Shown: positions 17,972 to 26,801 of the stretch, piece after piece
How the letters are laid out: each line of letters begins with the position of its first letter
How positions within the stretch are numbered: the stretch's first letter is position 1
Source: an uncultured Lachnospiraceae bacterium
GTDB taxonomy: Bacteria > Bacillota > Clostridia > Lachnospirales > Anaerotignaceae
Reading direction: 5' to 3'
DNA length: 64,000 nucleotides
Assembly: GCA_944381395.1 (NCBI GenBank)
Contig: CALWKY010000034.1
Location: 49,287 to 113,286 of the forward strand
The notes under the pieces: model-generated
Told to the model about the DNA's origin: nothing
The model's database searches: none
The model's input: only the letters and a program-made list of their open reading frames with translations
Translations under genes and position numbers: made by a program

Positions 17972-18001
17972 ATTATAACACAAATACTCTTATACATCCA
18001 A
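17972..18001 (-). promoter_or_regulatory. Promoter of the KdpD/E-like pair
   Basis: On the minus strand: TTGGAT, 18 bp, TATAAT, about 40 bp before the kinase ATG. Confidence 0.6.
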
Positions 18002-18076
18002 TCTTGTCCCATACTTTTCTACAGAAAGATAAATTAGACGAAAATTAAAAAAATAATACTTTTTCTTGTCATTTTA

Positions 18077-18106
18077 TTGCGTCATTCCACTAAACCTTCG
18101 TATAAT
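18077..18106 (+). promoter_or_regulatory. Promoter of the yicC-gmk-rpoZ run
   Basis: TTGCGT, 18 bp, TATAAT, 55 bp before the GTG start of yicC. Consensus -10, weaker -35. Confidence 0.6.
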
Positions 18107-18160
18107 AAGAGCAATGATAAAACACCTTGCCATTTGATTGGTTAGAAGGAGGGGAACATT

Positions 18161-19048
18161 GTGAGTCAAAAGATCCGAAGCATGACTGGTTATGGAAAAG
18201 GGGAAGAAATTGCCAATGATCGCCGTTTTACCGTTGAAATAAAATCGGTCAATCACAGATATAACGATATTACGATTAAAATGCCTCGTATCATTGCTGC
18301 TTTGGAAGATCCGGTAAAGAAAAGAATTTTGCAGGATGTTTTCCGAGGTAAAATTGATGTCTATATCAATTTTGAATCTTTTTCGTCTAGTGATGTGGAT
18401 GTAAAATTAAACATGCCTTTAGCCAGCGCTTATTTAAAAAAATTATTTTTACTGAAGGATGAACTGCGTTTGTTAGAAGGCAATATGCTGGAATTAGTTG
18501 CAAAATTCCCTGATGTGATAACAGTAGAAAAAGCAGAAAATGAAGAAGCTGTACTCTGGGAAATTTTATGTCCTGCGTTAGAAAAAGCACTGGAAAAATT
18601 CCTGGCTATGCGGGAAATAGAAGGCGAAAACTTAAAACAGGATATTTTGCAAAAACGAAACGCCCTTGTTGCCATGGTAGCGCAAATCAAAGAAAGAGCA
18701 CCTCTGGTTACAAAGGAATATCAAGCAAAATTGCACGCAAGATTGCATGAACTTTTAGAAGGTGTAGAAGTAGATCCCCAGCGCCTCGCAATGGAGGTTG
18801 CAGTTTTTGCAGACAAAAGCTGTATTGATGAAGAATTAACGAGATTGGATAGCCACTTGGTACAGTTACAGGATATTTTAGAGCAGGGTGGTCAAGTAGG
18901 GCGAAAGCTTGACTTCTTAGTTCAGGAATTGAATCGAGAAACCAATACCATTGCTTCCAAGGCAAATGATATCCAAATCACGCAAGTAACGATTGCGATG
19001 AAGAGTGAAATTGAAAAAATACGGGAACAAATCCAAAATCTGGAGTAA
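18161..19048 (+). CDS. yicC: YicC-family endoribonuclease
   Basis: A 295-residue YicC/YloC protein. The N terminus SMTGYGKGE and the segment VEIKSVNHRY are family signatures, as is the C terminus with GRKLDFLVQELNRETNT and NDIQITQ. YicC proteins have been shown to be endoribonucleases and to affect stationary-phase fitness. The start is GTG at 18161 behind AAGGAGGGG. It heads the block yicC-gmk-rpoZ-priA-def-fmt known from Bacillus and Clostridia. The remA (DUF370) gene that usually sits between yicC and gmk is absent here. Confidence 0.93.
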   Translation: MSQKIRSMTGYGKGEEIANDRRFTVEIKSVNHRYNDITIKMPRIIAALEDPVKKRILQDVFRGKIDVYINFESFSSSDVDVKLNMPLASAYLKKLFLLKDELRLLEGNMLELVAKFPDVITVEKAENEEAVLWEILCPALEKALEKFLAMREIEGENLKQDILQKRNALVAMVAQIKERAPLVTKEYQAKLHARLHELLEGVEVDPQRLAMEVAVFADKSCIDEELTRLDSHLVQLQDILEQGGQVGRKLDFLVQELNRETNTIASKANDIQITQVTIAMKSEIEKIREQIQNLE

Positions 19049-19086
19049 TTCGGTATGGGAATACAATAAGAAAAGAGGAACAAACT

Positions 19087-19698
19087 ATGAGAGCGAAAAA
19101 AGGGGTTTTGGCGATCATATCTGGTCCCTCCGGTTCTGGTAAAGGGACAGTTGTGGGAAAATTAGTAAAAGAGAAAAATTATGCCCTTTCGATTTCTGCA
19201 ACAACACGTAAACCAAGAGATTATGAAGTAGATGGCGTACATTATTTCTTCCGCACAAAAGAAGAATTTCTTGAAATGCGGGATCATGGTAAGCTGTTGG
19301 AATGGGCAGAATTTTGCGGAAACTTTTACGGAACCCCCAAAGAATATGTAGAGGAACAACTGGAAATAGGGAAAAACGTTATTTTAGAAATTGAAGTGCA
19401 AGGCGCACTGCAGGTAAAGAAAATCTATCCTTCTGCTGTGCTCATCTTCCTGATTCCCCCTACATTGGAAGAATTAGGGAATCGTCTGGTAAATCGCGGT
19501 ACAGAAGATAAAGAAACGATTAACCGCCGTATTTGCCGCGCATTAGAAGAAATGGAATTAGTTGATCAATATGACTATGTCGTTGTCAATGAACGAGTAG
19601 AGGAAGCTGTAGAAGATGTAGAGACGATTCTGCGGGCGGAATCTATGAAGTGTGTACGAAACCAAGATATTCAGAAAATTTTTAAAGGAGAGATTTGA
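19087..19698 (+). CDS. gmk: Guanylate kinase
   Basis: 203 residues. The P-loop SGPSGSGKGTV, the substrate-binding stretch SATTRKPRDYEVDGVHY and the GTPK..V segment (YGTPKEYVEEQL) define guanylate kinase, which turns GMP into GDP with ATP. The ATG at 19087 follows AAAAGAGGAA. It is followed after 2 bp by rpoZ, with the rpoZ SD inside the end of gmk. Confidence 0.96.
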   Translation: MRAKKGVLAIISGPSGSGKGTVVGKLVKEKNYALSISATTRKPRDYEVDGVHYFFRTKEEFLEMRDHGKLLEWAEFCGNFYGTPKEYVEEQLEIGKNVILEIEVQGALQVKKIYPSAVLIFLIPPTLEELGNRLVNRGTEDKETINRRICRALEEMELVDQYDYVVVNERVEEAVEDVETILRAESMKCVRNQDIQKIFKGEI

Positions 19699-19700
19699 TT

Positions 19701-20024
19701 ATGTTACGTCCGTCTTATACTGATTTATTAGAAATTTTAAAGGATAAAGTAGATGATGATACTTTATTAAGCAGATATACCATTGTAATTGCAGCGGCAA
19801 AAAGAGCAAGACAGTTAGTGGATCACGCTGCGCCTATGACAGATCACATTCCAGTAGATAAACCGGTATCTATTGCTGTAACTGAGTTGGCAGAAGGAAA
19901 GATCCGCATCCATGCTGCAAAGGAGGCAGAAGCTGCGGAGGATGAAGAAATGATTTCTGAAGATGTAGAAAATATGGAGCCTACAGAAACTGCTCATGAT
20001 AATTCAGAAAATATTCAGATGTAA
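19701..20024 (+). CDS. rpoZ: RNA polymerase omega subunit
   Basis: 107 residues. The omega core at about 1-70 contains MLRPSYTDLL, SRYTIVIAAAKRARQL and KPVSIAVTELAEGKIRI. The acidic tail after residue 75 is longer than needed for the core fold and appears disordered. Omega binds beta' and helps assembly of RNA polymerase. The ATG at 19701 follows AAAGGAGAG. Confidence 0.94.
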   Translation: MLRPSYTDLLEILKDKVDDDTLLSRYTIVIAAAKRARQLVDHAAPMTDHIPVDKPVSIAVTELAEGKIRIHAAKEAEAAEDEEMISEDVENMEPTETAHDNSENIQM

Positions 20025-20062
20025 AGCAAGAAAAGTGGCCCACAAGGTCACTTTTCTTGCTA
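20025..20062 (+). terminator. Hairpin between rpoZ and priA
   Basis: Stem GCAAGAAAAGTG / CACTTTTCTTGC (12 bp) with a GGCCCACAAGGT-type loop, right after rpoZ. The T tract is imperfect (TACATGTTTTTT), so it may only partly stop transcription into priA. Confidence 0.6.
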
Positions 20063-20092
20063 CATGTTTTTTCATAGAGGAGGCGGATTTTT

Positions 20093-22531
20093 GTGCAAAA
20101 AATAGCAAATATTATTGTAGATATGCATCACGCTTCCGCCGACCGAATTTTTGATTATTTGGTGCCGGAAAAATGGTTGGATCAAGTTTGTATCGGGCAA
20201 AGAGTTTTAGTACCCTTTGGTCAAAAAAATAAAAAACTGGAAGGATATATTTTAGGCATTACCAATCAAAGTGAAATAGATCCGGAAAAAATAAAACAAA
20301 TCAGCGAAATATTAGATGATTTACAGCCCGCATTTACACCGGAATTGATTCAGCTGGCGAAATGGTTAAAAGATCATTATTTTTGTACCATGAGTCAAGC
20401 TTTACAAGCTGTAATGCCGCCTGGTATTCGCACCAAAAGCAGTTGGTTTGCAGTCCTGGAGTCTGTTCCGGAACAGTTGGATGATAGAGAATCGGATCTC
20501 ATTCTCTTTTTACAGGAACATGGCGGTTCCGCCCCATTGCAAGAGTTAGAAGATACATTTGGAAATAAAACAGAAGCTATTTTACGCCGTTTGGAAAGTA
20601 AAATCGCAGTTCGTATTGTACAGAAGGTTGCTTACCACAAATATATACGGCAAAAACGCTATTTTACACTGAATTTATCTACGCAGGATGTGATGGAACG
20701 CCTGCAAGCACTGGAAAAGAAAAAGGGGACAGAGCAACAACGGAAAATGCTCACTTTTTTTCTGCAAAATAAAACTGTCTCTATGGAAGAAATTAAAAAA
20801 AATCAGTTAAGCCTTTCTTCTTTAAAGACATTATTAAAAAATGACATTCTTGTAGAAGAAAAAAAACAAGATTTTCGTTTTGCAGCAGATACTTCTTCTA
20901 TCGCTCCAACATCGGCTTTTGTACCAACTGCAGAGCAAGCAAACGCATTACGCGCCATTCGTGAAGAAAGAAAACAGCAGCAAGAAAGACCGATTTTACT
21001 GCGTGGCATTACCAGCAGTGGCAAAACGGAAATTTATTTGCAAATAATTCAAGATGTTTTAGATGAAGGAAAGCAAGCCATTATATTAGTTCCTGAAATT
21101 TCTTTAACACCACAAATTTTTGAGCGGTTTGTTTCCCGTTTTGGAAATCAAGTGACCATGACACACAGCCGCCTTTCAATGGGAGAACGATTGGATCAGT
21201 GGAAACGCGCAGCTGCCGGGGAAATCTCTGTAATCATTGGTCCTCGTTCTGCCATGTTTGTTCCGTTTCAAAACGTAGGCATCATTATTGTGGATGAAGT
21301 GCAGGAAACCAGTTATTATTCTGATCTGACACCAAAATATGATGCAAGAGAAGTGGCTTTGGCATATGCAAAAATAACAGGGGCGACCATTATTTTAGGC
21401 AGTGCAACGCCGCCAATTACCATGTATCATAAAGCCAGACAAGGGGAATATCTTTTGGTAGAACTTACAGAACGCACCAAAGGAAGCCATCTACCGGAAG
21501 TGATACTAACGGATATGCGCAGAGAACTGGCAAACGGAAATCATTCTGTCTTTAGTACTGGATTAGAGGCTGCAATTCGGGAAAATCTGGAAAAAAAACA
21601 GCAAATTATGTTGTTACTCAACCGGAGAGGTTTTTCTACCTTTGTTTCCTGTAGAAAGTGCGGGCATGTTATGACTTGCCCGCAATGTGACCTTTCTTAT
21701 ACCTACCACGCAAAAGAAAATGCTTTGGTTTGTCACTATTGCGGCAGATCTGTACCCTTGCCAAAAGTATGTCCAACTTGCGGGTCAAAATATATTAAAT
21801 ATTTTGGTACAGGAACGCAAAAAATAGAGGCAGAAGCGCGAAGAATGTTTCCTCAAGCTACCATACTTCGTATGGACTTAGATACCACTTCCACCAAAGG
21901 CAGCCATGAAAAAATACTGCAAGCATTTAAAAAAGGGCAGGCAGATATTCTGATTGGTACCCAGATGATTGCAAAGGGACATGATATCCCTAATGTCACA
22001 TTAGTAGGGATTCTGGCCGCTGATTTAGCACTGTATCAAAATACCTATACTGCCGCTGAAAATACATTTCAAATCATTACACAGGCAGCAGGTCGAGCTG
22101 GTCGAGAGCAAACTCCTGGTCGCGTTTATATTCAAACGTATCAGCCGGATCACTACGCCATCCGATTGGCACAAACACAGGACTATGCAGCTTTTTATGA
22201 AAAAGAAATTTCATTGCGCAAAGTGTTGGACTATCCGCCGTTTTCTTATTTTTTTTCTGTTGTTTTAACAGGAGACACGGAAGAAACATTAAAACTGGCA
22301 GGAAACGATTTTGCACAGCTTGTGCAGCAAAAAATGGAACCTTCAGACAGCATATTAGGTCCCAGTCCGGTTGCTACTGGTAAATTTAGAGGACAATTTC
22401 GTTATCGTTTATTGCTTCGTTCTCATCAGGAAGAATGGTTAAGAAAAATCATTCCTGAAACAGCAGAAAAAATTAAAAGTATATATAAAAATGAGATTCG
22501 CATTAGTCTTTTACCGGATATACAACTTTAA
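20093..22531 (+). CDS. priA: Primosomal replication-restart helicase PriA
   Basis: 812 residues, full length. N-terminal DNA-binding region; helicase lobe 1 with Walker A GITSSGKTE; zinc-binding insertion with four CxxC pairs (CRKCGHVMTCPQC and CHYCG...CPTC); lobe 2 with GTQMIAKGHD and QAAGRAGRE. PriA reloads the replisome at stalled forks. The Walker B is D401-E-V-Q rather than the usual DEEH; Asp and the first Glu, needed for Mg and hydrolysis, are kept. The start is GTG at 20093 behind GAGGAGG. In many relatives coaBC sits between rpoZ and priA; it is absent here. Confidence 0.94.
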   Translation: MQKIANIIVDMHHASADRIFDYLVPEKWLDQVCIGQRVLVPFGQKNKKLEGYILGITNQSEIDPEKIKQISEILDDLQPAFTPELIQLAKWLKDHYFCTMSQALQAVMPPGIRTKSSWFAVLESVPEQLDDRESDLILFLQEHGGSAPLQELEDTFGNKTEAILRRLESKIAVRIVQKVAYHKYIRQKRYFTLNLSTQDVMERLQALEKKKGTEQQRKMLTFFLQNKTVSMEEIKKNQLSLSSLKTLLKNDILVEEKKQDFRFAADTSSIAPTSAFVPTAEQANALRAIREERKQQQERPILLRGITSSGKTEIYLQIIQDVLDEGKQAIILVPEISLTPQIFERFVSRFGNQVTMTHSRLSMGERLDQWKRAAAGEISVIIGPRSAMFVPFQNVGIIIVDEVQETSYYSDLTPKYDAREVALAYAKITGATIILGSATPPITMYHKARQGEYLLVELTERTKGSHLPEVILTDMRRELANGNHSVFSTGLEAAIRENLEKKQQIMLLLNRRGFSTFVSCRKCGHVMTCPQCDLSYTYHAKENALVCHYCGRSVPLPKVCPTCGSKYIKYFGTGTQKIEAEARRMFPQATILRMDLDTTSTKGSHEKILQAFKKGQADILIGTQMIAKGHDIPNVTLVGILAADLALYQNTYTAAENTFQIITQAAGRAGREQTPGRVYIQTYQPDHYAIRLAQTQDYAAFYEKEISLRKVLDYPPFSYFFSVVLTGDTEETLKLAGNDFAQLVQQKMEPSDSILGPSPVATGKFRGQFRYRLLLRSHQEEWLRKIIPETAEKIKSIYKNEIRISLLPDIQL

Positions 22532-22542
22532 TCTAAATCAAG

Positions 22543-22571
22543 TTGTAACTTCCAAAAAACTATGATAAAAT
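22543..22571 (+). promoter_or_regulatory. Promoter of def-fmt
   Basis: TTGTAA, 17 bp, TAAAAT, in the gap after priA and about 54 bp before the def ATG. It allows def-fmt to be made independently of priA. Confidence 0.65.
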
Positions 22572-22624
22572 GTAGCGCAATAGATCATGCTGTTCTTCGC
22601 AGATGGTCAGATAGGGGGATAAAT

Positions 22625-23098
22625 ATGGCAAAAAGAACAATTCGTCTACGGGATGACGAAATTTTAAGAAAACATTGTAAAGTAGTAAAAGAAATCACAC
22701 CAGCTATTTTAACACTGATGGACGATATGGCAGAAACCATGTATGCAGCAGATGGTGTTGGCTTGGCAGCACCTCAAGTAGGTGTTTTGAAAAGAATTGT
22801 AGTCATCGATGTAGGAGATGGTCTATTAGAAATGATTAATCCTGAAATCATTGATAGAAAAGGCTATCAAACAGGGGAAGAAGGTTGTCTAAGCCTGCCT
22901 GGTGCATGCGCTGAAGTAACTAGACCGTTTTATGTAAAAGCAAGAGCCATGAATCGGGATGGTGAAATGTTCGAAGTAGAGGGCGAAGAATTGCTTGCGC
23001 GTGCCATTTGTCATGAACTGGATCATTTAGACGGTATTCTTTATATCGATCGTGCCAATGATGGTACATATTATGAAGCAAACGAAGACGATGAATAA
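22625..23098 (+). CDS. def: Peptide deformylase
   Basis: 157 residues. All three deformylase motifs are visible: GVGLAAPQVG, EEGCLSLPG and HELDHLDG, supplying the metal-binding Cys and two His and the catalytic Glu. It removes the formyl group from new proteins. The ATG at 22625 follows AGGGGGATAA; an upstream in-frame ATG at 22562 lies in the promoter. It is followed after 15 bp by fmt, the enzyme that adds the formyl group to initiator tRNA. Confidence 0.96.
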   Translation: MAKRTIRLRDDEILRKHCKVVKEITPAILTLMDDMAETMYAADGVGLAAPQVGVLKRIVVIDVGDGLLEMINPEIIDRKGYQTGEEGCLSLPGACAEVTRPFYVKARAMNRDGEMFEVEGEELLARAICHELDHLDGILYIDRANDGTYYEANEDDE

Positions 23099-23113
23099 TT
23101 TGAGGTGAAAACG

Positions 23114-24040
23114 ATGAAAATTGTTTTTATGGGAACGCCGGAATTTGCAGTTCCGTCATTGGAAGCATTGATACAGCATCATGAAGTAATTGGTGTCGTA
23201 TCTCAACCAGATAGACCGAAGGGAAGAGGAAAGAAACTGGTGCCTACACCTGTAAAAGCGTGTGCTTTAGCGCACCAAATTCCAGTTTTTCAGCCTGATT
23301 CTGTAAAAGAAGAATCTTTCCAAGAAACACTGCGTTCTCTGCAGCCTGATTTGATCGCAGTAGTCGCTTTTGGACAGATTTTACCGGTAGATATTTTAAA
23401 TATACCGCCATATGGCTGTATCAATGTACATGGTTCGTTATTGCCTTTCTATCGTGGGGCTGCTCCTATGCAGTGGGCTGTTATCAACGCAGAAGAAAAA
23501 ACAGGTGTAACTACCATGTATATGACAAAAGGATTAGATAGCGGAGATATGCTTTTAAAGGCTGAAATACCGCTTACTTCTGAAGATACCTATGGTTCTG
23601 TCCATGACAAACTTTCTACACTAGGTGCTGATTTACTCATTCAAACAATTGCAGGTCTGGAAAAACAGGAAATTACACCGATTCCGCAAAATCATGAAAT
23701 TTCTACCTATGCCCCTATGATTACAAAAGAATTATGCCACATTGATTGGTCAAAATCAGCGGAAGAGATTGTACACCTGATACATGGGCTTTCTCCTGTT
23801 CCTGGTGCCTATACATGTTACGGGGAAGAAAAGTGGAAAATTTGGAATGGTGAAGCAATCGTTTATCAAGGTCAGGAAGTACCAGGTCAAATCATTTCCG
23901 TTTCTAAGAAAGATTTTATGGTCATGACAGGAAATGGAGCTTTAAAAATTTTAGAACTGCAGGGCAGTGGCGGAAAACGTATGAGTACAGATGCATATTT
24001 AAGGGGACACGAAATCCAAGCAGGCGTTCTTTTGCAATAA
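23114..24040 (+). CDS. fmt: Methionyl-tRNA formyltransferase
   Basis: About 308 residues. N-terminal formyltransferase domain with IVFMGTPEFAVPSLE, the 10-formyl-THF-binding and catalytic stretch INVHGSLLPFYRGAAP, and a C-terminal OB-like domain from about residue 205. It formylates Met-tRNA(fMet). The ATG at 23114 follows GAGGTGAAAACG; a GTG at 23105 is inside the SD. It is paired with def. Confidence 0.96.
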   Translation: MKIVFMGTPEFAVPSLEALIQHHEVIGVVSQPDRPKGRGKKLVPTPVKACALAHQIPVFQPDSVKEESFQETLRSLQPDLIAVVAFGQILPVDILNIPPYGCINVHGSLLPFYRGAAPMQWAVINAEEKTGVTTMYMTKGLDSGDMLLKAEIPLTSEDTYGSVHDKLSTLGADLLIQTIAGLEKQEITPIPQNHEISTYAPMITKELCHIDWSKSAEEIVHLIHGLSPVPGAYTCYGEEKWKIWNGEAIVYQGQEVPGQIISVSKKDFMVMTGNGALKILELQGSGGKRMSTDAYLRGHEIQAGVLLQ

Positions 24041-24067
24041 ACTATTTATATGCAAAAAAAGGAGTGA

Positions 24068-24754
24068 ATGCAAGATATGGAAATGATCTTATTATTACTG
24101 GCGATTGCGTTAACCATTTATGCGCAAACCAAAATACAATCCACTTATAACCGCTATTCCAAAGTGCATAACCGCAGAGGATATACTGGTGCGCAAACTG
24201 CCACCCAGCTTTTAATGGATGCTGGTATCTACGATGTACGTGTAGAAAGGGTGGCTGGTAATTTAACAGACCATTATGATCCAACACACAAAGTTCTTCG
24301 TTTATCAGAAGGTGTTTATGACAGTGATTCTATTGCCGCTTTAGGTGTAGCTGCACATGAGACCGGTCATGCCATTCAGCATGATGTAGGTTATGTACCC
24401 TTAACTTTGCGCAGCATAATGGTACCTGTAACAAATATCAGCTCTCGCTTAGCAATGCCCTTGATTTTAATTGGGTTGTTATTTAGTTCTAGAAGCTATA
24501 GTCCTCTCATTACCCTTGGTATTTTGTTATTTGCTGTAGCAGTACTATTTTCTTTTGTAACATTGCCTGTAGAGTTCAATGCTTCTAAACGCGCACTGGA
24601 TTTATTGGAAAGTAAAAGCTTCCTTGATAGCGATGAAATTGTAGGTGCAAGAAGTGTACTGTCAGCAGCTGCATTGACTTATGTTGCATCTGCAGCAGTA
24701 GCATTGGCACAGTTACTGCGTTTGATGGCAATTTTCGGTCGTAGAGATGATTAA
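24068..24754 (+). CDS. YugP-type zinc metallopeptidase (DUF2265)
   Basis: 228 residues. An N-terminal membrane segment, then the zinc-protease motif AAHETGHAIQH (HExxH), followed by membrane segments (MPLILIGLLF, LGILLFAVAVLFSFV) and a second conserved helix VEFNASKRAL whose Glu probably completes the zinc site. The family is a predicted membrane protease of unknown substrate, often downstream of fmt in Clostridia, as here (27-bp gap). The start could be ATG 24068 or ATG 24077; the GGAG site fits neither ideally. Confidence 0.87.
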   Translation: MQDMEMILLLLAIALTIYAQTKIQSTYNRYSKVHNRRGYTGAQTATQLLMDAGIYDVRVERVAGNLTDHYDPTHKVLRLSEGVYDSDSIAALGVAAHETGHAIQHDVGYVPLTLRSIMVPVTNISSRLAMPLILIGLLFSSRSYSPLITLGILLFAVAVLFSFVTLPVEFNASKRALDLLESKSFLDSDEIVGARSVLSAAALTYVASAAVALAQLLRLMAIFGRRDD

Positions 24755-24765
24755 AATAAGGCAGA

Positions 24766-24920
24766 AAAAAATTCCAAAGGCAGTTTTCCAAAAGAAAACA
24801 TTTTCCACTTTGATTTCTTATGAGAAACTGCGGTAACTGCCTTCATAAGATACTTTATCAGATATTAAAAATAGCTGGCATCCTTTCTGCAAGAAGGCTC
24901 CAGCTATTTCTTTTTATTTG
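24766..24920. repeat. Intergenic hairpin repeat, copy 4
   Basis: It fills the gap between the convergent protease and helicase genes. It has TTTCTTATGAGAAACTGCGG, the lead-in CTTCATAAGATA and the stem AAATAGCTGG / CCAGCTATTT (24869-24878 with 24900-24909), then a T-rich stretch. Its 5' half aligns with copy 5 at 53815. Confidence 0.75.
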
Positions 24921-24954
24921 CAATAGTTATCCTCTAACTAATAGAGAATCATTT

Positions 24955-26571
24955 TTATCGGTGTTTATTCTTTTCTTTTTTTGCAATTTCTGCATGTACT
25001 TTTTTATTTTTAATTCTGCAATTTTTCATTGCAACCATTACGTCCCGCAGATATTCATGGGGTACATCCACAAATGTATAGTCATCATAAAGATTGATTG
25101 CACCCAATGCTTTTCCAGGTACACCAGCTTCGTTTGCAATGGCACCTACAATATCTTTTGCGCGCACTTTCTGTTTTTTGCCTACATTCAGGAATACGCG
25201 CACCATCTTTTCACTATCACCACCATAAAGCTCTGTTCCGCCTAAATTTATATCATCTAAAATATCGGAATCATCTACTTTAAAAGCAGAAATATTGTAC
25301 TTTAACAATGCAGCAGCCACATCCATCGCTGTATATTCTTCACCCATCATGGATTCCACAGTATCCATGTAGCTTCCCAAACGTTCTTCTTTCAATATTT
25401 CACGAATTTGATCTAAGAACAGATTTGTTTTCATTGTTTCCACATCTGTTAGAGTTGGAAGCTTTTGCTGAATGATTTTTGTTTTGGTATAACGCATAAT
25501 ATCCCGCAGTTTATAGATTTCTTTTCCTACACAGAACGTAAATGCTTTACCGCTTCTGCCCGCACGACCAGTTCTACCGATACGGTGTACATAGTATTCT
25601 TCATCCTGAGGTACATCATAGTTAAATACAATATCTACGTCATCTACGTCGATACCGCGTGCGGCTACATCCGTTGCGACCAACAGTTCAATGGTTCCAT
25701 TTCTGAATTTCTGCATGACTTTGTCCCGCTGGGGCTGTTTTAAATCTCCATGCAGCCCTTCCGCGAAATAACCGCGTCCTTGCAATGCTTCTACCAAATC
25801 GTCTACTCGTTTTTTCGTATTGCAAAATACCAATGCCAGTTTAGGATCGTAAATATCAATCATGCGTGTTAGCGCATCCAATTTATTTTTTTCTTTTACA
25901 TCAAAATAATACTGTTCAATATTGGGAACAGTTAATTCCTTCCGCACAATCTTTACAAATACAGGATCATTTTGGAATCGCTTTGTAATATCCAGTATTT
26001 CTGGAGAAAGTGTGGCAGAGAAGAGGAGGGTTTGGTGTTCTGCGGGAACCTTTACCAGGATTGTTTCGATATCTTCCCGGAATCCCATATCCAGCATTTC
26101 ATCTGCTTCATCCAAAACCATCATACGCACATGATCCATCTTCAACGTATGTCTTCTCATATGGTCCATTACTCTGCCAGGGGTACCAATAATAATTTGT
26201 ACACCTTTTTTTAATGCAACAATTTGTCTATCAATAGGCTGTCCGCCATAAATGGGCAGCACACGGATATTATCTTTATACTTCAATAATTTACGAAATT
26301 CCTCGCTAACCTGAATAGCAAGTTCTCTGGTCGGGCAAAGGATAACGGCCTGTAAGCTGCGATCCGTTTCATCAATATTTTCCAAACAAGGAATACCAAA
26401 TGCAGCCGTTTTACCGGTGCCTGTCTGAGATTGACCAATTACATCACGTCCTTCTAAGATAGGAGGGATTGCTTCTGCCTGGATAGGAGTTGTCTCTTCA
26501 AAACCCATATCTAAAATTGCGCGGCAGATTTCTGGAGATAGATTCATATCTTCAAATCTTAAATGTTCCAT
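24955..26571 (-). CDS. DEAD-box RNA helicase (DeaD/CshA type)
   Basis: 538 residues. The Q motif (FEETTPIQAEAIPPIL), Walker A SQTGTGKTAAF, DEAD box VLDEADEMLD, SATLS, and the lobe 2 motif HRIGRTGRAGR are all present. The C-terminal 75 residues carry a DbpA-type RNA-binding fold (VRVFLNVGKKQKVRAKDIVGA). Such helicases unwind structured RNA in ribosome assembly and mRNA decay, often with RNase Y and mostly in the cold. The ATG at 26571 follows AGAAAGGAAA. It is monocistronic and convergent with the metallopeptidase gene. Confidence 0.94.
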   Translation of the reverse strand: MEHLRFEDMNLSPEICRAILDMGFEETTPIQAEAIPPILEGRDVIGQSQTGTGKTAAFGIPCLENIDETDRSLQAVILCPTRELAIQVSEEFRKLLKYKDNIRVLPIYGGQPIDRQIVALKKGVQIIIGTPGRVMDHMRRHTLKMDHVRMMVLDEADEMLDMGFREDIETILVKVPAEHQTLLFSATLSPEILDITKRFQNDPVFVKIVRKELTVPNIEQYYFDVKEKNKLDALTRMIDIYDPKLALVFCNTKKRVDDLVEALQGRGYFAEGLHGDLKQPQRDKVMQKFRNGTIELLVATDVAARGIDVDDVDIVFNYDVPQDEEYYVHRIGRTGRAGRSGKAFTFCVGKEIYKLRDIMRYTKTKIIQQKLPTLTDVETMKTNLFLDQIREILKEERLGSYMDTVESMMGEEYTAMDVAAALLKYNISAFKVDDSDILDDINLGGTELYGGDSEKMVRVFLNVGKKQKVRAKDIVGAIANEAGVPGKALGAINLYDDYTFVDVPHEYLRDVMVAMKNCRIKNKKVHAEIAKKEKNKHR

Positions 26572-26684
26572 TTTTTATTTCCTTTCTAATTGTTCATTCT
26601 TCTATTTTTGAAATATCATATAAAATACTGTGCATGTGATTTTAAAATTGCCGTATGTATTATCTTAGCAGGTTAAAAAGATAA

Positions 26685-26713
26685 TTGCAAGATTGTTCTT
26701 CCTATTGTATAAT
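26685..26713 (+). promoter_or_regulatory. Promoter of uppP
   Basis: TTGCAA, 17 bp, TATAAT, about 89 bp before the uppP ATG. Confidence 0.75.
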
Positions 26714-26801
26714 AGCACAGAAGCGTTGGTAATAGATGGCACAAACTATTTTATCCATCTTTTGCAGTTGAATTAAAATATTTCAAGCGGAGGTATTACA
26801 C

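Noticed and set aside
24766..24920. Hairpin repeats as insertion-sequence remnants.
   Set aside because: No transposase fragment, no target-site duplication seen, and copies end at variable places; a structural non-coding repeat fits better.
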